A stretch of DNA of 64,000 nt from Paenibacillus cellulosilyticus (GTDB taxonomy: Bacteria > Bacillota > Bacilli > Paenibacillales > Paenibacillaceae), in assembly GCF_003182255.1 (NCBI RefSeq), contig NZ_QGTQ01000014.1, positions 92,297 through 156,296 of the forward strand, written 5' to 3'. The notes under the pieces are model-generated. The model was not told the DNA's origin, did not search any database, and saw nothing but the letters and a program-made list of their open reading frames with translations. Below are positions 53,425-59,892 of this stretch, in pieces; position 1 is the first letter of the stretch; every line of letters begins with the position of its first letter. Made by a program: the position numbers and the translations under genes.

Positions 53425-56052
53425 ATGCTAAATAGCTTACAAGGAACGGCACTACGCCGGATTAGAAATATCGGGTATAGAGAGATCGCCATCGCAGCCA
53501 TTGTCGTCGTCCTCATCGTGGCGGGCTGGTATGCACCTTCGGTGTTTAAGCATTGGAGCATCAACAAGCAAGAGGCGCCTGTCGTCGCAAGGGATGGCTT
53601 GTCGCCAGTGGCTGGCAAGATCGAGCCCCAATCAGGTGAAGTTCTGCTGGCTGACAGCAATCAGAAGCAGCTTTACATCGACACGACGACCCTGAACCTT
53701 CGAGTCGTGGATACAGCTGCCGGCACGGAGTGGAACAGTCTGTATCTTGGAGAGAACGGCGGCGATATGGAGAAGTCGCCGCTCGTCATCAAGTTTCTAG
53801 GTAAAGACGGCACGATGAATGAGTGGGACGCGTTCAAGTATACGATTCAGAACGGCAGATATACGCTGAATCAGATCGAGAACGGCGTTCAGATCGTGTT
53901 CGATTTCTTCGAGACGGAATCGTATCGGCTGAACGAGTATATGCCGACGAAGATTTCAGAAGAGAACTATAAGAAAGAGTTCGTTGATCCTATCAATGAT
54001 GGGCTGCTGAATGGCACAATCAGCATGGTCGACGCGCAGCGATATAATGATGCGTTGTCTATCACCTATCAACTCGATCAGGATAATGGCTTGTACTTCA
54101 ACAAGTTCTCGGGCCTTCCACCGACATCGCTCGTGAAGGACTTGATCAATTTGTCGAAGGCGGTTGGTTATACGACGGAGATGCTGATGGCGGACAGCCA
54201 GCAGTACGGCATTCAAGTAACGATCACGGAGCCTGCTAAATTCGTCATTACAATGGAAGCGACGCTGGACAACGGCGACCTCGTCGTCAAGGTACCCACT
54301 TATGAAATCACGGGCGGCAACGAATTTTATACGCTGCAAAATATTGCGGTGCTGCCATCGTTCGGGCTGACATCGGCTGAGCAAGTGGACGATGGATACA
54401 TTCTCGTGCCAGACGGCTCGGGTGCTTTGTTCAAATTGAATACGTTTAATGGCAGATTCCCAGAGTATGAGCGGCCAGTTTATAACAACACGTACTATGA
54501 CAAGCTGTATGACATTCCAGAATTCCCTGAGAATCTGACGATGCCGGTGTTCGGTATGTATGATACCGATCAGGCTGGCAAGTCCCAAGGCTACATGGGC
54601 ATTATCGACTCGGGTGCGGAGCTTGGCTTGATTAAGGTACAGCTCGGTACGAAGGACACTTCGACCGGCGGTACGCTGTACAACAAGGTGTTCAGTTCAC
54701 TCGATACGATGCAGTATTCGCGCGTGAAGGTGTTCGGGCCTTACAGCGACAACGATGCACGGTTCTTGGCTACGACTGGCCTGATCAACGTTGATTATGC
54801 CGTTCGATATAAGCTGTTTAGTGGCAGCGTCTCGTATTACGACATGGCGAAGAGCTACCAGCAGTATTTGATCGACAAGTATGACCTGAAGCCGAACTTC
54901 GATACGACACCGAAGCTGTTCCTCGATGTTATTGGAACGGTTACGCTCGATAAACGATTCCTTGGTGTTCCGTATTCGAAGCCTTATTCGATGACGAAAT
55001 ACGATCAATTGCTGTCGATCATGAACGACCTGCAGGACGTCAACAAGGTTGTGAACTACAAGGGCTTCTTCAATGGAGGCTTGAACAACACGATCTCGAA
55101 CAAGGCGGACTTGACAGGCGCGAACGGCAGCCGCAAGCAGTTGAATGCATTGATGGACTATTTTAAGCAAAATAGCTCCAGCCAGCTGTTCCTCAATGCC
55201 GACCTGATGCGAGTATCCGATACGAGCGATGGCTTCTGGCTGAAGTCGAACGCGCTGCATGGCTATGACGGCAAGCCGCTCGCCATCCAGAAGTACGATC
55301 TCGCACAAGGGGTCTTCAGTTCGAGTGGAACGAAGCAGTATTTGCTCAATCCATTGTACCTGACCGATACGGTGAACAAGTTCATCAAGGACTCGGATGA
55401 CTATCCGAATATTGCCGTCAATGACATGGGCTCCACCTATTACGGCAACTACAATCCGCGAGATATTATCGATCCGGTCGTGTCCAATGCCATCGTCGAA
55501 GATAATCTGAAGAAGCTGTCAGAGAGCAAAACGATTGCGCTGGACAATCCGAATATGGATGCCATTCGTTACGGCCAGTATGCAGAGAACATCTCGAGAG
55601 AGAGCAGTGATTACGGCACGATGTACAGCTCCATCCCGTTCCGTCAACTCGTTATGAACGGACTGACGGAGTACACGACGCTGAATGTGAACATGTCGGG
55701 CGATCGCAGCAGCTACTACCTGCTGCAAGCGCTGGAGCTGGGCAGCATACCGAAGTTTACGATTAGCGCTGAGAACGTCGACGTGCTGAAAAACTCAGAA
55801 TACAGCGATTATTTCTCCATTCAGTATTCAGCCATTAAGGATGGTATTAAGTCTCTGTATTCCGATTACAGCAAGGGGCTCGAAGCGATTGGCTCAAAGG
55901 AGATCGTAGGCCATCAGATGCTGGCGAAAAATGTGTTCGAGACCACCTACGCTTCCGGATCGACGGTTATCGTCAACTACAATAAGTACGCCGTTACGGC
56001 TGCAGGCCATCAACTGGATGCGCTAGGCTACTTCATCGAGTCCAAACATTAA
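53425..56052 (+). CDS. DUF5696-like membrane-anchored extracellular protein
   Basis: Protein of 875 residues with an N-terminal cytoplasmic tail and one membrane helix (~20-40); the rest is outside. An initial beta-sandwich (~65-330) resembles the non-catalytic galactose-mutarotase-like domain of large glycosidases (EVLLADSNQKQLYIDTTTLNLRV; DDGYILVPDGSGALFKLN). A barrel-like region follows (~480-800; PKLFLDVIGTVTLDK, YKGFFNGGLNN, YPNIAVNDMGSTYYG, MDAIRYGQYAENISRESS). I recognise it as DUF5696; a glycosidase-like fold is plausible but no catalytic pair is assigned. Gene order (NHL, Yip1, DUF5696, permeases) suggests a polysaccharide-handling partner of the importer. Confidence 0.8.
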   Translation: MLNSLQGTALRRIRNIGYREIAIAAIVVVLIVAGWYAPSVFKHWSINKQEAPVVARDGLSPVAGKIEPQSGEVLLADSNQKQLYIDTTTLNLRVVDTAAGTEWNSLYLGENGGDMEKSPLVIKFLGKDGTMNEWDAFKYTIQNGRYTLNQIENGVQIVFDFFETESYRLNEYMPTKISEENYKKEFVDPINDGLLNGTISMVDAQRYNDALSITYQLDQDNGLYFNKFSGLPPTSLVKDLINLSKAVGYTTEMLMADSQQYGIQVTITEPAKFVITMEATLDNGDLVVKVPTYEITGGNEFYTLQNIAVLPSFGLTSAEQVDDGYILVPDGSGALFKLNTFNGRFPEYERPVYNNTYYDKLYDIPEFPENLTMPVFGMYDTDQAGKSQGYMGIIDSGAELGLIKVQLGTKDTSTGGTLYNKVFSSLDTMQYSRVKVFGPYSDNDARFLATTGLINVDYAVRYKLFSGSVSYYDMAKSYQQYLIDKYDLKPNFDTTPKLFLDVIGTVTLDKRFLGVPYSKPYSMTKYDQLLSIMNDLQDVNKVVNYKGFFNGGLNNTISNKADLTGANGSRKQLNALMDYFKQNSSSQLFLNADLMRVSDTSDGFWLKSNALHGYDGKPLAIQKYDLAQGVFSSSGTKQYLLNPLYLTDTVNKFIKDSDDYPNIAVNDMGSTYYGNYNPRDIIDPVVSNAIVEDNLKKLSESKTIALDNPNMDAIRYGQYAENISRESSDYGTMYSSIPFRQLVMNGLTEYTTLNVNMSGDRSSYYLLQALELGSIPKFTISAENVDVLKNSEYSDYFSIQYSAIKDGIKSLYSDYSKGLEAIGSKEIVGHQMLAKNVFETTYASGSTVIVNYNKYAVTAAGHQLDALGYFIESKH

Positions 56053-56056
56053 TCGA

Positions 56057-56259
56057 ATGCTTACGAAGCAAGCAATTTTGCTTGCAGGAAGTAGCACCTA
56101 GAAGAAAGCAAAATTGCTAAGTGTATGCTTACGAAGCAAGCAATTTTGCTTGCAAGACAGTACATCGAAGAAGCTAGCAAAATTGCTAAGCGTATGCTTA
56201 CGAAGCAAGCAATTTTGCTTGCAAAGCAGTACATCGAAGAAGCTAGCAAAATTGCTTTA
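56057..56259 (+). repeat. 68/69-bp intra-operon repeat, three copies
   Basis: Copies begin at 56057, 56125 and 56194, each with ATGCTTACGAAGCAAGC. Every copy contains the palindrome GCAAGCAATTTTGCTTGC and ends with AGCAAAATTGCT, which can pair with AGCAATTTTGCT of its own or a neighbouring copy. The last copy runs into AAGGAGG, the RBS of the next permease gene. It may tune or protect the long message. Copies 2-3 also read in frame as a repeated amphipathic helix (MLTKQAILLA...YIEEASKIA). Confidence 0.88.
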
Positions 56260-56273
56260 AGGAGGTTCGGAAG

Positions 56274-57206
56274 GTGGAGGGTACAGCGGTTAAAACCAAG
56301 AAGCTGCGTGTGTCTCATCAAAATATGAGAAAAATCCACGGCCTGATCTTCATGCTGCCGTGGCTCATCGGCTTCATCCTGTTCTTCATCAAGCCGCTCG
56401 TGAACACGATTAAGTACTCGTTTCACGAGGTCGGCGTAGCAGACAACGGGGGCATGACCCTCAAGTATGTCGGCTTGCAAAATTTCACTAATCTGTTCCG
56501 CGCGGAAGTATCCAGCCAGAGCCAGACGTTCGCGCGCGTGTTCACTGACGAGAACATCGACATCTTCATGAATACGCCGGTCATCGTCATCTTCAGCTTG
56601 TTCTGTGCGATTCTCGTGAACGTGAAGTTCAAGGGGCGCGGCCTGGCACGGGTCATCTTCTTCCTTCCGATCGTACTCGGATTGAAGGTCGTCGTTGATC
56701 TGATCATGATCACATCGGGCGGCGACGTGGCGGATGCAGCTGTCAGCAGCCAGTTTGATACGAGCGGGCTGATTAATTTTTTGCTGAATTATACGTTTCT
56801 CCCGCTGAATGTCACTTTATTTATTTCCGATCTTGCGAGCAACATTTTTATGCTGATCTCTCAGACAGGGGTTCAGACCTTGATCTTCTTGGCCGGCTTG
56901 CAGTCGATCAATCGATCACTCTATGAGGTCGCACGTATCGAGGGTGCGAACAGCTATGAAGTGTTCTGGAAAATTACGCTTCCGCTGCTGTCCAACATCT
57001 CGTTGTTCGCGCTCATCTACACGTTCGTCGATATGTTTCTGCAATCGTCGATCTCGACGGAAATCTACTACTTCGCGTTCAATAAGAACAACATTGGCGT
57101 AGGCTCCGCGTTATCGGTCGTGTATCTGTTCAACGTATTGATCGATTTGGTTCTGCTTCTATTTATTATGAGTAAGGTGGTGAAGTTAAATCATGGCGAC
57201 AAGTGA
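56274..57206 (+). CDS. Sugar ABC transporter permease, pair 2 (MalF/LplB-like)
   Basis: Permease of 310 residues with six membrane helices and EAA motif YEVARIEGANSYEVFWKITLP. GTG start 56274 has AAGGAGG (56259-56265) at 8 nt spacing; the RBS lies at the end of the 69-bp repeat. It overlaps the next permease gene by 14 bp. It has an unusual extended segment between helices 3 and 4 (GGDVADAAVSSQFDTSG). This second pair may work with the lipoprotein at 44160 or share the tethered receptor. Confidence 0.92.
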   Translation: MEGTAVKTKKLRVSHQNMRKIHGLIFMLPWLIGFILFFIKPLVNTIKYSFHEVGVADNGGMTLKYVGLQNFTNLFRAEVSSQSQTFARVFTDENIDIFMNTPVIVIFSLFCAILVNVKFKGRGLARVIFFLPIVLGLKVVVDLIMITSGGDVADAAVSSQFDTSGLINFLLNYTFLPLNVTLFISDLASNIFMLISQTGVQTLIFLAGLQSINRSLYEVARIEGANSYEVFWKITLPLLSNISLFALIYTFVDMFLQSSISTEIYYFAFNKNNIGVGSALSVVYLFNVLIDLVLLLFIMSKVVKLNHGDK

Positions 57207-58188
57207 AGTGAAAACCGTAAAACGAATTGACGGTTATGTGCTCAAAGATAAGCTTCATAAATTCGTATTCGGCTATTTATTCTACTCGTTGGTCATCGGA
57301 TTGGGCTTCGCCATCATTTATCCTTTGATTAAGCTGCTTCCGGTTGTGTTCAACAATCTCGAGGATCTGGGTAATCCCGACGTCATCTGGGTGCCTATCA
57401 AATATTCAACGGTCAGCTTCCAAGCTGCTATCCGACTGGTATTCGGCAACTTCGTGCCGATGCTGCAGTCCCTCGGATATTCGGTCATCATCGCGATTAT
57501 CCAAATTTTTGTCTGCGCGATTGCTGGCTATTCGCTCGGCAGGGTGGAGTTCTGGGGACGGAACCTGTTGACGTTCCTTGTCATTCTGTCGTTCGTCGTC
57601 CCACCACAATCGCTGCTCATTTCGCAATACTTGAGCTTCAAGCACTTCGATATATTCGGCATTATTTCGGCTATGCATGGCAGCACGATCGATTTGATCA
57701 ACCAGCCTTACACGCTCTACCTGATCGCGTTCTTCGGGTTTGGTGTGAAGCAGAGCATGTTCATCTTCGTCTTCCGCCAATTTTTCAAAGGACTGCCGAA
57801 GGAGCTGGAGGAAGCGGCTTTCATTGATGGCTGCGGCTTCTACAAAACGTACTTCAGGGTTGCACTTCCCAATGCGGTCCCTGCCATTATGACGGTAGCG
57901 ATTCTCGCTTTCGTATGGAATTACGGGGATACGTATTATACGGGTTACTTCCACCCAGATGGTCCATATTTGAGCAATAAATTGATGACGACCTTCTCGG
58001 AAGCAAACGTGCAGAACATTTTGTATGCAATCAAAACGTGGTATGCAGTGCCTGGGGCAACAACCTTCTCCTTCGACGCCGTGAAGCAAGCGGCAGCAAT
58101 TATTTATCTCCTGCCACTGCTGCTTATCTACTTCTTGGTGCAGAAGCGTATTGTAGAGAACTTCGAACAGTCGGGTATTGTTGGCTAA
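57193..58188 (+). CDS. Sugar ABC transporter permease, pair 2 (MalG/LplC-like)
   Basis: Permease of 331 residues with six membrane helices and EAA motif EEAAFIDGCGFYKTYFRVALP. The ATG at 57193 overlaps the upstream permease gene by 14 bp, implying coupled translation. It is followed 42 bp later by a cytoplasmic GH30 gene, in line with intracellular breakdown of the imported sugar. Confidence 0.92.
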   Translation: MATSEVKTVKRIDGYVLKDKLHKFVFGYLFYSLVIGLGFAIIYPLIKLLPVVFNNLEDLGNPDVIWVPIKYSTVSFQAAIRLVFGNFVPMLQSLGYSVIIAIIQIFVCAIAGYSLGRVEFWGRNLLTFLVILSFVVPPQSLLISQYLSFKHFDIFGIISAMHGSTIDLINQPYTLYLIAFFGFGVKQSMFIFVFRQFFKGLPKELEEAAFIDGCGFYKTYFRVALPNAVPAIMTVAILAFVWNYGDTYYTGYFHPDGPYLSNKLMTTFSEANVQNILYAIKTWYAVPGATTFSFDAVKQAAAIIYLLPLLLIYFLVQKRIVENFEQSGIVG

Positions 58189-58230
58189 TAGAGGTGAACT
58201 TACACTAACAGAAAGGCGGATGAGGCTAGA

Positions 58231-59766
58231 TTGACAGTCGGAATAAAGTCGCAGGTGAGCAGCATGCTCATTGATGCGGCGACACACTATCAAACAATCG
58301 ATAACTTCGGAGCATCAGACGCATGGTCGATGGATCCGATTGGTAAGCATTGGACGGATGAAAATAAAACCCGCGTCGCTGATCTTTTGTTCTCGCGGGA
58401 GAACGGCATCGGATTGTCCGCTTGGCGATTCAACATTGGAGCGGGTTCGGAAGAAACGGATCGCGAAATTATTCGCAATCCGTGGCGTCGGGCCGAAGCG
58501 TTCCGGATGTCAGCGGACAGCGATTACGACTGGAGTAAGCAAGCTGGGCAGCAGTGGTTTCTCCGCGCGGCGAAGGAGAGAGGCGTAAACACGCTGATCG
58601 CCTTCGTCAACAGTCCGCCGGTGTGGATGACGAAGAATGGTCACGCGCAGCCGGATCCTGGCGTGGGCTCAACCAACCTGAAGCCGGGCTATGAACCAGC
58701 GTTTGCGTCGTTTTTGATCGACGTGTTGAAGCATTTTCGCAATGAGGGAATTGAGTTCCAGTATGTGAGTCCAATCAATGAACCGACCTGGGATTGGAAC
58801 AATTCCGGACAAGAAGGGAACCGCTACAACAATGATGATTTGAAGCGCGTTCTTCTTGAAGTGTACAACCAGCTGAAGGCATCAGATCTGAAGACGAAGA
58901 TTAGTGCAGCCGATGGCGTGGAGATTACGTCGCTGCTAGACGATGATTTGTTCGAGGAGTTCTCTGGCGAGCAGCAGTACTCAAGTGGTGCGAACGCGCT
59001 CGGTACGGGCAAATATCGCGAATATATCAAGTGCATGTTAGGTGATCCCGAGCTGAAGGAAGCGATTGGTCATAAGATTGCATCCCACTCGTATTGGTCC
59101 GACTATGACAAACCGGGCGACGACCGTCTAGGTAAGCTGAGAGAATTGCTAGTAGCGAATATCGAGCGTTACGATCCAGATGCGGTGTACTGGATGTCGG
59201 AGTACTGTATTCTGGGTCACGACGGCCATGGCCGCGACTTTGGAATGGATGCAGCGCTGCGAGTAGCGCGAGCGATTCATTTTGACTTGGCGGCAGCGAA
59301 TGCGGCAGCTTGGCAGTGGTGGACGGCGGTGTCCAAGGAGGATTATAAGGACGGACTCATCTATACGGACTTCAAGAAGCCAGGTGACGAGCAGAATATT
59401 TTGCCTTCGAAGATCCTGTGGGCACTGGGCAACTACAGCAAATTTGTACGTCCAGGCGCGGTTCGTATTGCGCTTAATGAGACGGATGAGGATCTCGCAA
59501 GCGGACTAATGGGCTCGGCGTATCTTCACGAAGGAGAGCGGACGCTCGCAGCAGTGTTCGTCAATGATAGTGGGGAGGACCGTCGCATTAGCGTTTCGCT
59601 GCAAGGCTTGGATGTGCAAGGCGGCGTCAAGGTGATGCATACCTATGTAACGAGCGAAAAGCATGATTTGGCGCAGTCGGATGAGGTTAAGGTATCGGCT
59701 AATGGCACGCTTGAGGGCATAATCCCAGCGCGGTCTGTTGTGACTTGGAATGGGGAATGGAGCTAA
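58231..59766 (+). CDS. Cytoplasmic GH30 glycosidase
   Basis: Glycosidase of 511 residues without signal peptide, so it should act on imported oligosaccharides. The barrel begins at YQTIDNFGASDAW; acid/base Glu184 in SPINEPTWDW and nucleophile Glu324 in YWMSEYCIL. A C-terminal beta side domain ends ARSVVTWNGEW. It shares motifs with the anchored GH30 (42642) and probably attacks the same linkage, giving an outside/inside pair. TTG start 58231 is supported by GATGAGG a few nt upstream; the next ATG (58264) would remove the first strand. A hairpin terminator begins at its stop codon. Confidence 0.85.
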   Translation: MTVGIKSQVSSMLIDAATHYQTIDNFGASDAWSMDPIGKHWTDENKTRVADLLFSRENGIGLSAWRFNIGAGSEETDREIIRNPWRRAEAFRMSADSDYDWSKQAGQQWFLRAAKERGVNTLIAFVNSPPVWMTKNGHAQPDPGVGSTNLKPGYEPAFASFLIDVLKHFRNEGIEFQYVSPINEPTWDWNNSGQEGNRYNNDDLKRVLLEVYNQLKASDLKTKISAADGVEITSLLDDDLFEEFSGEQQYSSGANALGTGKYREYIKCMLGDPELKEAIGHKIASHSYWSDYDKPGDDRLGKLRELLVANIERYDPDAVYWMSEYCILGHDGHGRDFGMDAALRVARAIHFDLAAANAAAWQWWTAVSKEDYKDGLIYTDFKKPGDEQNILPSKILWALGNYSKFVRPGAVRIALNETDEDLASGLMGSAYLHEGERTLAAVFVNDSGEDRRISVSLQGLDVQGGVKVMHTYVTSEKHDLAQSDEVKVSANGTLEGIIPARSVVTWNGEWS

Positions 59767-59790
59767 AGCTGTTTATCGACAGCTTTGTTT
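59765..59790 (+). terminator. Terminator after cytoplasmic GH30 gene
   Basis: AAAGCTGT pairs with ACAGCTTT over a 6-nt loop, followed by GTTTT; it overlaps the stop codon by two bases. Confidence 0.7.
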
Positions 59791-59801
59791 TCAGAAACTT
59801 A

Positions 59802-59829
59802 TGAAACCCATTTCATGAAATCTATTTCA
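59802..59829 (+). promoter_or_regulatory. Tandem LacI operator, GH35 gene 2
   Basis: TGAAACCCATTTCA and TGAAATCTATTTCA abut exactly, as at 39237. They lie 63 bp before the second GH35 start and show that this gene is controlled separately from the operon upstream. Confidence 0.75.
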
Positions 59830-59892
59830 TTGGTAAAGGCTTTCTTAATACCGCGATTCATTCGCGAAGCATAGAAAAGGAAGGTGACTGAA

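Noticed and set aside
56057..56259. CRISPR array
   Set aside because: The copies are whole tandem units with no unique spacers between short repeats, and no cas genes are near.
56061..56480. Reverse-strand 139-codon frame and forward 67-codon frame over the 69-bp repeats
   Set aside because: Both reflect the repeat and the antisense of the permease gene. The forward frame has a stop in copy 1 and overlaps the permease start out of frame.
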